Below the pieces are notes generated by a model. That model searched no databases and was not told where the DNA came from. It was given only the letters and a program-made list of their open reading frames with translations. This document shows, one piece after another, positions 36,801 to 46,071 of a DNA stretch of 64,000 bases. The stretch comes from Niastella soli (GTDB lineage: Bacteria; Bacteroidota; Bacteroidia; Chitinophagales; Chitinophagaceae): the NCBI RefSeq assembly GCF_017742245.1, contig NZ_JAGHKO010000010.1:186001-250000 (forward strand), read 5' to 3'. The stretch's first letter is position 1; each line of letters begins with the position of its first letter. A program made the position numbers and the translations under genes.

Positions 36801-39800
36801 TACTGAGTAGTTACGATCTCTTTCCCGTCAGTGATATTGGTTAACTGAGTTTGGATCATGCGTCCTTTATCATCATAGTAATGAACGGCATAAAGATATT
36901 TACTCTCGCCAATGACTTTTGTACGTGTACCGGTAAGCATACCGCCCACCTGCTCACTTTTATTTAAAGCCTGGGGATAAGGGAACTGACTGTTGGAAGG
37001 CGCATCAAAATAACCATCATCTACTGTACTCCTGGCCGCATTAAATCCTGCTGCGGTATGGGGCGCCTGATTTACCCAATCATAATTGTCATAGAAGTTG
37101 TATGTCAATTCTTCAAAAGTCTGGCCATTCAGGTCAGGATAGGCCGTGCTGTTATAAGCGGCATTGGCATGCGTGGCCCAATTGTCGTTATTTTGCCAAA
37201 GGCCTGTAGCAACAATACGGTCAAGATGATCATATTGCATATACATCCAAACAGGTAAAGCGCCCGCACGCATATTACCGTCCTGTTTTAACACCAACCT
37301 GTTCCTGGAATCATAAACCATGTATAGTGGTTGCGCTCCTGGCGCCTTTCTAACAACCAGGCGTCCTCGTGCATCATATTCATAACGAAAGCAAAGCTCA
37401 TACAGCATAGTTTGTGATAGTACCCAGTTAACGCCGGTCTTTGCAAGCTCGGCTACGGCTTTAGGCTGAATCACTGCGCGTAACCGGTTAAAATCGTCAT
37501 AGATCAAATAAGTAGAAAGCCAACCTGTATGATCGCTGCCGGAACCGTTATCGGCACTGGCCGTAAGCTGTATCTTTTTCAAGACGATCTGCCCTTCTTT
37601 ATTATGGAATTCGATCACCTGTTTGCCATTCTCATCTATGGTAACCATCTTATACAATTCCCCTGCCGCATAGCTGGTTGTTGTAGTATAGGAGCCAAAT
37701 TGCCCGGCAGCATTCTCTGTTACTGTCCAAAGCCGAACATTATCAGTTACTGTATTCACCCAATTCCGGGTTTTTACCCCAATGCCATTGCCCGTCCAAG
37801 AATCGCCAGGGGCCATTTTCTGCTCCACCCGGTTCAGCGGAGATGCATCAAAAATGGTTTGCCCGAAGTAAAAATGATCACCGGGATTTTGTACTTTATG
37901 GAAATCATTCAATTCGGTCAGCGGATTTGTTTTGAACTTACCATCGTTGCCTGGTGACACATATGGCAGGTAGGTAATGGATTCCCTGCCCAGTTCATCA
38001 TATGCAGCAGGAGTAACAACATCTTTAAAATCCGTTCCATTTTTACTACCCTGCCGGGTAACCGTTTGATCCAGTCTACCAAGTCCATCCAAATATTGGG
38101 TGGTTTGTTTTACCTCCTTAACATCTGTTATACCAGCTGCATTCACATCGTAAAAAACCCCGCCATGCGCAAACACACGCACTTTCACATAATTCTGATT
38201 TTCGGCATCTATAGAGGTGGTGATTATCCTGCAGCTATTGGTGACAACCGATTCATTGCTGGTGATACAGGTCACCTTCCTTCTGAACCAGCTGGTGGTA
38301 TTCAGGTTTCCGGGTTCATATGTTAAACCGGTGGCTCCGTTTATATCGGTAAAATTGGTTCCGTCTGCAGATTGCTGCCATTGATAGGCATAAACGCCGC
38401 TGCAATACCCCTCTGCTGCGGAGGCAGTCAGTTTACCGGGATTGGTATTCACTGGTATGGATACAACAGCCGGATTGATCACCCCCGCATTGAATGCCAT
38501 TTTTATTTGCGTGGTGCTACTATATACCGAAACTCCATTGCTCGTCACTAATACCCGGTAATATACAGGCTGGGTCAATACACCAGGATCATAAGTAATA
38601 GTATTTGCCCCGGCAATATCATTGAAGGTGCTTCCATTTACCGATTGCTGCCACTGGTAAGTGTATATATTATTACCGCCTGATACGCCTGTAAGGAACA
38701 TTTCGTCCGGATCTGTATTATAGGTCACCGACGTACTGGTTGTATGAATATACCCTCCTGCCAGTACCGGATATATACGTACAGTTGCCGCATTACTATA
38801 TCCGGTAAATCCGTTGCTGGTTACAGCAACCCGATAATAAGTAGTGGCTGTAACATTCTGGGGAGTATAGTCAGTAGAAGAAGCACCGGCGATATTAGTG
38901 AAGGTTATTCCGTTATTACTGTATTGCCATTGATAGGTATACACGCCGCTGCCACCTGAAACCCCATTGATCAACAATTGCGTAGCGTTTGATCCATAAT
39001 TGATCATTGACTGGCTGGCCGGCGTTACAACTCCGGCCTGCAAGGGTGCATACACAGTTACGGTTGCCGCACTGGTATACCCGGTACTTCCATTGCTGGT
39101 CACGGCAACCCGGTAATAAGTAGTAGCTGTAACATTTTGGGGAGTATAAGTACTTGAGGTGGCACCTCCGATATTTATGAAGGTTGTTCCGTCATTACTG
39201 TATTGCCATTGATAGGAATATGACCCGCTACCGCCGGAAACACCGCTTATTGACAATTGAGAAGCGTTTGCGCCGTAATTGATCGTTGGCTGGGTGGCCG
39301 GCGTTACAGATCCTGGCTGCAATGGCGCAGGGCCTACTGTGATAGTTACAAAATCTGACGCGGCCTCTTCATTACCACAGTTCACCATTCGTCTAAAGAT
39401 TGTAGTTTTAGTTAAAATACCCGGATCAAAGTTTTGTACATTGGAATTATCACACAAATACCAAACTCCTCCCTCCTCTGTCTTTATCCACGAATAGGTA
39501 TAGTTTCCATTACAAGTGCCTCCCGTAGCTGGTGAACAGGTTATAGGTCCTGGACTTGTTCCATAATCGATGTTCTTATTGCCCATAATAACGCCAGCCG
39601 CTACTGGCGCCGGGTATACTGTTACAACGTTCGTAAAGGCACTTTCGCCACAATCATTAACCACCTCGCGCTTAAAATAAGTAATCCTGTTTATAGAAGA
39701 CGAAGGGATCAGATATATACTTTGATTTGCTCCATAAATATAATCCCAGGTACTACCGTCAGTTGATTGATACCAATTGTAACTGACTTCGCCAAAGGCG

Positions 39801-40186
39801 TACGCCTGACTGGGATACAGAATCTGGTCGTCCTCAAAATGTAACTCGGGAAGAAGCGATCCTGGGGAAATAATGGCCTGAACACGAACGTTCAAAATTC
39901 TATAAAAATATCCATAGGCAATCACAACTGAATTAGCACAGTTATTATTCCATTGTACAGTAATTGAGTATTTATATTGACCATTTTCATATTCTTCGTT
40001 GTCTGTACTGTAAATATAGCCGTGATCTTCCGGCACATACCAGTAAACCGGTACAGAGTAAGGGCTATATGTGGTATAGGTAGCCATACTTCCTGCCATT
40101 ATAGTCTCGGGGCCTCCAATTTCCTGGGCCAACGCGGGAAATAAACAACAGGAAAAAACAGCTATTAGAAAAGTTCTGATTAACAT
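33896..40186 (-). CDS. Secreted Rhs protein with Ig-like repeats and C-terminal CdiA-type nuclease toxin
   Basis: 2096 residues. Signal peptide 1-20 (FLIAVFSCCLFPALAQ). Residues about 200-645 hold at least four Ig-like repeats with YQWQYSNDGTTF and TATTYYRVAVTSNG; two are nearly identical with a 93-residue period. A block resembling DUF6443 (YLDGLGRLDQTVTRQGS, about 695-760) and many YD repeats (YDYSYDNSGRLLKG, YDANGNMTLDKN) follow. The Rhs core is at about 1780-1873 (YPFGLTMKG, GRFLSEDPIADS, NEVPNAIDLDG). After a 100-residue linker the last 120 residues (GKLAERYLG, FKTFDRFE, ATSIKSVDL, YSTLKGYIDD, AAQWSEIGKAIQYA) match the restriction-endonuclease-like CDI toxin family with a PD-(D/E)xK pattern. 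No type IX C-terminal signal is seen. Confidence 0.85.
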   Translation of the reverse strand: MLIRTFLIAVFSCCLFPALAQEIGGPETIMAGSMATYTTYSPYSVPVYWYVPEDHGYIYSTDNEEYENGQYKYSITVQWNNNCANSVVIAYGYFYRILNVRVQAIISPGSLLPELHFEDDQILYPSQAYAFGEVSYNWYQSTDGSTWDYIYGANQSIYLIPSSSINRITYFKREVVNDCGESAFTNVVTVYPAPVAAGVIMGNKNIDYGTSPGPITCSPATGGTCNGNYTYSWIKTEEGGVWYLCDNSNVQNFDPGILTKTTIFRRMVNCGNEEAASDFVTITVGPAPLQPGSVTPATQPTINYGANASQLSISGVSGGSGSYSYQWQYSNDGTTFINIGGATSSTYTPQNVTATTYYRVAVTSNGSTGYTSAATVTVYAPLQAGVVTPASQSMINYGSNATQLLINGVSGGSGVYTYQWQYSNNGITFTNIAGASSTDYTPQNVTATTYYRVAVTSNGFTGYSNAATVRIYPVLAGGYIHTTSTSVTYNTDPDEMFLTGVSGGNNIYTYQWQQSVNGSTFNDIAGANTITYDPGVLTQPVYYRVLVTSNGVSVYSSTTQIKMAFNAGVINPAVVSIPVNTNPGKLTASAAEGYCSGVYAYQWQQSADGTNFTDINGATGLTYEPGNLNTTSWFRRKVTCITSNESVVTNSCRIITTSIDAENQNYVKVRVFAHGGVFYDVNAAGITDVKEVKQTTQYLDGLGRLDQTVTRQGSKNGTDFKDVVTPAAYDELGRESITYLPYVSPGNDGKFKTNPLTELNDFHKVQNPGDHFYFGQTIFDASPLNRVEQKMAPGDSWTGNGIGVKTRNWVNTVTDNVRLWTVTENAAGQFGSYTTTTSYAAGELYKMVTIDENGKQVIEFHNKEGQIVLKKIQLTASADNGSGSDHTGWLSTYLIYDDFNRLRAVIQPKAVAELAKTGVNWVLSQTMLYELCFRYEYDARGRLVVRKAPGAQPLYMVYDSRNRLVLKQDGNMRAGALPVWMYMQYDHLDRIVATGLWQNNDNWATHANAAYNSTAYPDLNGQTFEELTYNFYDNYDWVNQAPHTAAGFNAARSTVDDGYFDAPSNSQFPYPQALNKSEQVGGMLTGTRTKVIGESKYLYAVHYYDDKGRMIQTQLTNITDGKEIVTTQYSFTGQPLMTVVNQQKAGNDAQTNLVLTKMIYDELGRVARIDKKFANSLVNGGALPANWTTIAKNEYDAIGLLKRKIVSPAYHNNAGLQQLDYNYNIRGWLTSVNKDELQDNAASSNSYFAMELGYDKTVSAASSTGYTKSQYNGNISGMIWKTRGDGVRRQYDYSYDNSGRLLKGDFKQDDNSNSWGISKMNYSMKVGDGINPASAYDANGNLLAMTQQGWKAGSPGALIDQLTYNYTINGNDLSNVLRGVSDQSPNTSTLGDFNDRNNDGTDDYSYDANGNMTLDKNKHISNIAYNHLNLPSVVTVKKDDGSNRGTISYTYDARGNKLKKIIEETGATVAYNGTNCTTDISTITTYLSGAVYERKTYSNDALSGLNTPDQLQFLQHEEGRVRFLKATTSTCAAQPDRLVYDYFVKDHLGNIRVVLTEEEKENCYIAATLEENKRADEKKFYSIHDEQVTDVNLVNGAAGYPQFQQKLYQVHGGLQRQRTGLGIVLKVMSGDNVRFSAQSFYNLPGGSSPGNPATTALTELLAAFAGSEAVATKAMGLSTIEGLQTGTGIFDFINNHTEGPTRAKAYLNYLLFDEQFRYVSGGADPVQADGGYKLHDMFINAPVEVKKNGYIYIYVSNESNLPVFFDNLAVTHITGPLLEETHYYPFGLTMKGISSGAMCILGNKYNFNGKELANNEFSDGSGLEWYEYGARNNYDVQIGRFLSEDPIADSFYHYTPYQFAGNEVPNAIDLDGLEPARQQTLWTQIKDGWNDFNNGRGNIYAGLDWFNRNINPVGLIAHGTSKVATGKDLITREEASRVQGVAEIGTGVFSLFTAGYFSVAGVNMGSGGTSIWEFGDAMRGKLAERYLGSNLPYAFKTFDRFENGIATSIKSVDLAKSYKTSGSLYSTLKGYIDDIMFFDKPYKLQGVTVDPKDIARRVLQLGLQPGQGSAAQWSEIGKAIQYAAENNIHFIISFVE

Positions 40187-40198
40187 AAACCGGGGTTA

Positions 40199-43100
40199 TT
40201 AGTGAGCCTTGAAATTGTAATCTATTGTCTTGAGGATATTGCCATTGCGATCGGTAACCAGGTTCAGGCGATTATATTGATCATAGAAATAATTTTCCAC
40301 GTTATTGTTCTGATCAAATTTTTTTGTCACCAATCCCTGGGCATTATAGGTTTCACAAATGAAAGGATACCCTTCGGGAGCAATTACAGCAACACTATTT
40401 GCTGTACCAATATAGAATACGATCTCCTGTGCATCCTGCAAATTGGGAATAGACTGAAGATCGATGACCGCTCTTCCATCCTGTAGGGTAAAATTTAAAT
40501 ATCCTGAGAAGCCCGTACTGTACTTTATTCTATACTGGAAATAATTGTTTGTAAAAAAGACTATATTCCTGTTCTTCTTTTTATAATTAGCCAGGCTCAG
40601 GCTGGATTCATAAACTGATGCCGGTTCGCTGGTCCGTACAAAATACAGGTTTACCTGTACTAAAAGATTATAACGATTTTCATATAAAGAACCGATAAAA
40701 TCGCTCATGAAAGGGGCCATATAATAAATGCTGGGTATATAACCATGACTCAGATTATATATCTCCGCTTTATCTTCTTCCGTAGTAGCAGCCCAATCTG
40801 TGGAAAAAGTATTGCCAAAAGCCATGAACGTTCCATAACTGTACTGTTTTGACATTATAGTAAACATATTGTACAACGACTTCATTACCGGCCTTGCCAT
40901 CAGATATTCATAATCGTAAGGATAGTCAGTTTGAAGGCGCTTATACCCATCTACTATTTCACGGGCCCAGGTTACCCAATCATAGAATTCAAGTTCCGGA
41001 TCAGGAGCGTAAAAAGGATCCAACCTTTTTCTGAAAATTGAATACATCCCGCCAAACTTGTAATTCAATTCATTTGTGATCGAAAAATCAAACACTTTCA
41101 CATCAGAGGGATCTGCATTTTCCAGTTGAACCACCGAATTAAATGTTAATTCACTGTACTTTGTCGACTCTTTCTTCCCGTTCGTTTCTTTACCTGTAAC
41201 AACAACGCCCCACGGCATTTTTTCCCAGGTATAGGCCGACCTCACTTTATACCATTGTTTATTTTCATGAAAAAGCTGGTTGTATAATCCGCTCGATGAC
41301 ATATTATCATTCCACCCCATTTCTCCTGTAGCAAGGGGTTTTTGCAGCTCCAGCGCATACGCTTCATCGAGCAACACATGTTCCCCTCCATCCAGCATAT
41401 GTACCCCATACTTATTAATAGTGCCGCCGGTTACCTTCCAGGTATTGCTAGCAGCATTGAAGTTCCAGTTTTGCTCTTCGATAATTGCTTTTGTACAATT
41501 CAACGATAACAGTTCTCTGATGGCTGCATCGGTTGATGGGTCATAATCAATAGCATACTTGAATCGTTGCATTACTTTCCCTTTTGAGGTAGTGGTCTCG
41601 ATCCTGGTGGGGTAAACGCTCAGGCTGTTATCATAATAAAAATGCGTTTCTTCCATAATGGAAGGGCCGTAATTTCCCTGCAACAGCCATTCAAAATAAT
41701 AAGGCTGGTCGTTACGGCCGAAGGAAGAACCTGGTACCGCATTCTGATTGGAAGAAAATTCATAATGTTTGCTTTCAATCAGTTTAACAAATGAATTGAC
41801 TTTTATCTGGTATTGTAAGGCACGATTGGAAAGCGTTAACCGGGGTCGTATGTTGTCGTAATAATACTGGTAAGGATTATAATAGGTGATACCGTCTTTT
41901 GCAATAATATCTTGCGTAAGATATGCCCTTTCACTTTCACCGGGATTGAAACCGTGAGGAAAGGCCTTAAGCTGAATACGGGAACCGGAATTATTTTGTT
42001 CATCGGCAACCAGGTAATTATTCTGTAACAATTGGAATTCCCGGGGAAGTGCATAAGAACCATAATAACCAGGTATATCCGAAGCCGGAACCTGGTACTT
42101 GTTTTTATCGAGGGTCAGCATCCTGCCCGTTTCATCATAGGTGACTTTAGCCAGCAGCAGGTTTTCCAGGTTGTAGGGATAGAAATCGTTAAAACCCTCA
42201 TCTTCTGCAAAAGAAAAGTATTTATAACCGGTCCGGCCACCCCCATCGCGGACCTCTTCCACATATCCGTAAAACACATTTGAATTGCCCGTTTCCTCCA
42301 ACTGGGCGCTAAAATCAAAAGGCTCCGATGCGGTTATTATATCGGAAATTCCAGAACTGTAATTAGCTACAATTGAAAAGGCCTGTTTGCCACAATTCAC
42401 CAGTTTTCCGGTGCTTTTTATAAAAGACGGATCATATTGGTCAGGGAACTCATATTTGTATTTTATCGTTGAAATATTGCCGATCCCATCATCCTGCCTG
42501 ACCGATTTAATGCGTAAACCGCCCACCACTACATTCTGTTTTTCACCTTCCCTGTTTATTGTATTGGCCTCATACTCCAGCAGTATGCTTCCGCCGGTAG
42601 GTATGGTAACCTTTTTCAAAGACCTTGCAATTGTTTTGCTGATGTCCGGTCGTCTGTCCCCCACACCAAAACCTTCCCCATTTTCAAGATCCCCTACTCC
42701 ACTAAAATAAAAGTTCCACCAACGGGAATATTGATTTTGAAATAAGGAAAAGGCATCAGGATTAGAGCCTGTACCATAATCGTAAAATTCATCTGAGGGA
42801 TAAATGTAATTATTGCCTTTGCCATTATTAAAGCCCCAATAATCCTTGTCATATGGCCCTATATATTCGTTCTCATTAAAATAATCGAACGTATACTTTA
42901 ATTCATTAGAAGAACCCGCAGGTGTAAAATTCAACTCTTTTAGCAATCCATTTCCTAAAGTCAGATTAGAATTGATGTAATTTTCACCGTATTGCAGCAC
43001 TACCTGTTGAACAACATCCTGTTTTCGGTCCCACAGGGTGACTTTGGTTAAGAGTGTATTACTTTTTTGAACACCAAATGTCCTTGTCTTATATTCCAGA

Positions 43101-44392
43101 TTGATGATTGCATCGCGCAATTGTATACGCTTAAGGAGTTTTATTCTGCTAAATGAAGCCGAATAGGAGCCGAAAAAATTGCCCCCGAAATAGGTTGCCG
43201 TCTCATAATACTGCTTTAACAATTGACGAAACTCATTCTGAAATTGATTCAGTGTCTCCAGATAGGGGGCATAATCCAATTGATAATACAAATCGAAGTT
43301 ATCCATAACCTGGTCAATCTGCGCATTCACCGCCTCTATTTCCTGCTGGTCGTTCAACGCATCATACATGTCCCTGGGAGCTTCCCAATTCTGGTAAGCC
43401 CTCAAATTCCTTTCATAGCTGTCTTGCGAAAAATTTCTTTTATTCTCCAATGATCGAACAGCTGACTTCATCGCAGTTAACGCATTATTTGCTTGCTCCC
43501 GTATTGCCTCATCAGGCTCCTGTAAGATCAAAGATTCAATTGCGTTTCTTAAATCTTCTCTTCTCGCATATTTCACCATAGGAGAACTGTATTCTTCCAC
43601 TCGTTGGTCCAGGATGTTCTTGTTCTCGGAAACAACATCATCTTCATACATAAACTTTATTTTATCGCCGTTCAGGATCTGTATCTCGGTCAAATACCAT
43701 ACAACAGGCGCTCCTTGTATGTAATTTTCTTTCACTCCCGGTTCCGCTTCCTGTTTATAATAACTGATCAAATATTCTATATCCTGGAATAAATACACAT
43801 TACCGCTTTCATCTGTCACTTTAAACCCGGTGATCTGCATTCCCTCATTCTGAACTTCAATTTTTACTTTGTTCTTTTCCAGTTTTATAACCTCAAAATG
43901 ATCGTAATTCATTTCAATGAGGAATTTTGCAGACAGGTCGTTGTAATGCAGGGTAAACAAATCTGATTCACCATCCTTCTCTCTTTCGTTGACCCTTTCC
44001 TCCCTTTCACCAAGCTGGGCGGCATCAGCAGGCATGGGATAAATAGCCATACCATATTGCTCATCAGCTTTGCTTCCACGAATAACCCTCGATACCATAC
44101 CTGTACCTGTTAAACCCCAGCCCAAGCCCACCGAGCTGGGTAACTGATCAACCTTGATCCCATTTCCTGCATACGCCAAACCCAGTGAAACCTTATACCC
44201 GTTCTGTGAGGCACCCACCAATGGAATGGAATAATTTACGATGCCCGTTGAAAAATCGACATTCGTCGAACCGCTTGCCGACAGGGCTGCTTTAGCGTTA
44301 TCTCCCGGGGTTATCTTTTGTGCAAATGAATGTTGAATAACCAAGAAAAATAGTATCACCGCAGTCAGCGATCTTACTTTATGAAACGCCAT
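40199..44392 (-). CDS. Large secreted YD/Rhs-like partner protein of the toxin
   Basis: 1397 residues. Signal peptide 1-24 (VILFFLVIQHSFAQ). The N-terminal part (VDFSTGIVNYSIPL, VSLGLAYAGNGIKVDQLPSSVGLGWGLTGTGMVSRVIRG) is like the SpvB/YD type start of Rhs-shell proteins. About residues 255-400 form a Glu/Gln-rich helical segment (REQANNALTAMKSAVRSLENK, IEAVNAQIDQVMDNF), unusual for this family. It ends in a single YD-like repeat (YFYDQYNRLNLVTDRNGNILKTIDYNF) with no core and no toxin. It ends 12 bp before the Rhs toxin start, so the two are coexpressed and may form one shell. Role inferred. Confidence 0.7.
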   Translation of the reverse strand: MAFHKVRSLTAVILFFLVIQHSFAQKITPGDNAKAALSASGSTNVDFSTGIVNYSIPLVGASQNGYKVSLGLAYAGNGIKVDQLPSSVGLGWGLTGTGMVSRVIRGSKADEQYGMAIYPMPADAAQLGEREERVNEREKDGESDLFTLHYNDLSAKFLIEMNYDHFEVIKLEKNKVKIEVQNEGMQITGFKVTDESGNVYLFQDIEYLISYYKQEAEPGVKENYIQGAPVVWYLTEIQILNGDKIKFMYEDDVVSENKNILDQRVEEYSSPMVKYARREDLRNAIESLILQEPDEAIREQANNALTAMKSAVRSLENKRNFSQDSYERNLRAYQNWEAPRDMYDALNDQQEIEAVNAQIDQVMDNFDLYYQLDYAPYLETLNQFQNEFRQLLKQYYETATYFGGNFFGSYSASFSRIKLLKRIQLRDAIINLEYKTRTFGVQKSNTLLTKVTLWDRKQDVVQQVVLQYGENYINSNLTLGNGLLKELNFTPAGSSNELKYTFDYFNENEYIGPYDKDYWGFNNGKGNNYIYPSDEFYDYGTGSNPDAFSLFQNQYSRWWNFYFSGVGDLENGEGFGVGDRRPDISKTIARSLKKVTIPTGGSILLEYEANTINREGEKQNVVVGGLRIKSVRQDDGIGNISTIKYKYEFPDQYDPSFIKSTGKLVNCGKQAFSIVANYSSGISDIITASEPFDFSAQLEETGNSNVFYGYVEEVRDGGGRTGYKYFSFAEDEGFNDFYPYNLENLLLAKVTYDETGRMLTLDKNKYQVPASDIPGYYGSYALPREFQLLQNNYLVADEQNNSGSRIQLKAFPHGFNPGESERAYLTQDIIAKDGITYYNPYQYYYDNIRPRLTLSNRALQYQIKVNSFVKLIESKHYEFSSNQNAVPGSSFGRNDQPYYFEWLLQGNYGPSIMEETHFYYDNSLSVYPTRIETTTSKGKVMQRFKYAIDYDPSTDAAIRELLSLNCTKAIIEEQNWNFNAASNTWKVTGGTINKYGVHMLDGGEHVLLDEAYALELQKPLATGEMGWNDNMSSSGLYNQLFHENKQWYKVRSAYTWEKMPWGVVVTGKETNGKKESTKYSELTFNSVVQLENADPSDVKVFDFSITNELNYKFGGMYSIFRKRLDPFYAPDPELEFYDWVTWAREIVDGYKRLQTDYPYDYEYLMARPVMKSLYNMFTIMSKQYSYGTFMAFGNTFSTDWAATTEEDKAEIYNLSHGYIPSIYYMAPFMSDFIGSLYENRYNLLVQVNLYFVRTSEPASVYESSLSLANYKKKNRNIVFFTNNYFQYRIKYSTGFSGYLNFTLQDGRAVIDLQSIPNLQDAQEIVFYIGTANSVAVIAPEGYPFICETYNAQGLVTKKFDQNNNVENYFYDQYNRLNLVTDRNGNILKTIDYNFKAH

Positions 44393-44691
44393 ACGCTTTA
44401 TTTAAATTTGGATTGTTTATTATTTTGCCCCGTTCATTTACCAGAACTGATAGCCAAACCGGTCACTATGGATTGTGCGTTAGATATTTTGAAGTTGAGC
44501 TCTGAAAAAGGCAGTCATGAAAAGTAAAAATAATGTAAGCGACAGGAGCCACTTTCGATGCATTATATGGGATTTAATGAATGGGTGAAGTGATCTTGGG
44601 ACACACAAATGCGTTATTCTCTAACAGAGAAACGAAAGTATTTCGGCCATTACCCCATACAGAAAGGGAAATCTGAAAAAAACATTAAAAA
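44393..44691. other. Upstream region of the Rhs operon
   Basis: About 300 bp between the Rhs partner gene and the susD terminator. AT-rich, no coding frame. No exact TAnnTTTG was found on the minus strand, so the operon promoter is not located. Confidence 0.4.
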
Positions 44692-44716
44692 AACCCTGCC
44701 GAAAAACAGCAGGGTT
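44692..44716 (-). terminator. Terminator of susCD
   Basis: AACCCTGC / GCAGGGTT stem with a 9-nt loop and a T7 tract on the minus strand, 32 bp after the susD stop. Confidence 0.8.
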
Positions 44717-44747
44717 GCATAAAAAATTGATCCGTTATATTAAAATA

Positions 44748-46055
44748 TTAAAAAGTAGGATCATCGGGTGTGTTGGGATTACCATTATGTTCAACATTTG
44801 GATAAGGCAGGTAATTCCGGGTGCGTTCCGCATTAGGCCGGTTGAACCGTCGGCTGTCAAATTCATGCAAACCCGATAAATATAATTCAATGGTACGGTG
44901 ACGGTAGATCTGATCGAGCAGTTGCGCCTGGGTATAAGGCGTAAGATCTGCCGGCAAGCCTGCCCCAACGCCAAATGGGTCTGCAGCAGGTTGTTTGGTG
45001 ATCACCTTGTTTAATTCGATCTGTGCATTTACCAGATCATTCTGCCGGGCATAGGCTTCTGCTTTTATTAAGGTCATTTCACCGGGTAAATAAACTGGTA
45101 TAGAGCCGGTAGAAGTGGCAAAAAAGTTACTGAGGCGAAAACGGTTACCTGAACCGGTAGAGATAGTGATATAGAAAGGCTCGCGTTTATCTGCCAGGTC
45201 GGGCGCCAATGCCGGCGGCAATCCCATGGTAGAATCAATGGGTTGATAAACGTTATTGGTAGAAGTGGCCGTTTCAAATATAGGGTTCAGCGTTACCACG
45301 TCGTAATTGAAAGTTGATCTTTTGGTAAGATCTACCATATTTGCTTCTGCCAGTGCCTGCGCATAATTTCCGGTATACAGGGAGAAGCGCGCTTTTAATG
45401 CATGCAAGGTGTTCACAATATTAATTCCAGCGGGTACATTCGAAAGGAATGATCCGCTGATCGTATCTACAGTGACTGTAGCAATGGCATTGTTGATCAC
45501 ATTCAATGCCCTGGTATACCCTTCCGTATTGGGGACGAAATTGACAGGAACGCCAGGCGTGGAGGTATCGGGGATCTGTTGCCAGAACATAGCCATATTG
45601 GAAATAGCTAAAGCTTTAAATATACTGGCATAGGCAATCAACCCACTGGCATAATTTTTATCACCCAATTGGGGAGTAAAAGCAAGCACGGTATTGGCAT
45701 CATAGATCACCTTATTGCAGTTTGTCCAAAATGATATCGCAATGGAATTGGTGTTCAATACGTACGGGCCACCCTGGTAAAGCTGGTATTCGGCAGTATT
45801 ACCCTGGTTAAGGATGACCAATTGTTTTGAAACAAACCCATCAGTGGTAATGAGGTTGTATATGGAACCCGCACGGGTAGCTGTATAGTTCTTTTGTAAA
45901 CCTATTACCATCCCAGTTAATCCGATTGATGATTTAACCACGTTTTCTACCGCAGCATTGTTGGGATCGGCATAATCTTTTTTACAGGCAACAGACAGCA
46001 GCATCAACGCAGCCATTGCAAAACAGGTTGTATATTTTATTGTTGTATACTTCAT
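44748..46055 (-). CDS. SusD/RagB-family nutrient-binding lipoprotein
   Basis: 435 residues from the ATG at 46055; the 37 in-frame residues upstream overlap susC and lack a proper signal. The start MKYTTIKYTTCF...LLSVAC followed by KKDYADPN is a lipoprotein signal. Helical TPR-like segments (YASGLIAYASIFKALAISNMAMFW, GYTRALNVINNAIATV, HALKARFSLYTGNYAQALAEA, LIKAEAYARQNDLVNAQIELNKVI) and the C-terminal LLDQIYRHRTIELYLSGLHEFDSRRF are classical for SusD. It binds a ligand on the cell surface and hands it to the SusC porin encoded 16 bp upstream. Ligand unknown; no hydrolase gene adjacent. Confidence 0.93.
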   Translation of the reverse strand: MKYTTIKYTTCFAMAALMLLSVACKKDYADPNNAAVENVVKSSIGLTGMVIGLQKNYTATRAGSIYNLITTDGFVSKQLVILNQGNTAEYQLYQGGPYVLNTNSIAISFWTNCNKVIYDANTVLAFTPQLGDKNYASGLIAYASIFKALAISNMAMFWQQIPDTSTPGVPVNFVPNTEGYTRALNVINNAIATVTVDTISGSFLSNVPAGINIVNTLHALKARFSLYTGNYAQALAEANMVDLTKRSTFNYDVVTLNPIFETATSTNNVYQPIDSTMGLPPALAPDLADKREPFYITISTGSGNRFRLSNFFATSTGSIPVYLPGEMTLIKAEAYARQNDLVNAQIELNKVITKQPAADPFGVGAGLPADLTPYTQAQLLDQIYRHRTIELYLSGLHEFDSRRFNRPNAERTRNYLPYPNVEHNGNPNTPDDPTF

Positions 46056-46071
46056 AAAATAGTTTTGGGTG

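Noticed and set aside
33896-40186. Type IX secretion signal at the C-terminus of the Rhs protein
   Set aside because: The C-terminus is the nuclease-like domain ending in FIISFVE, with no Ig-like sorting domain.
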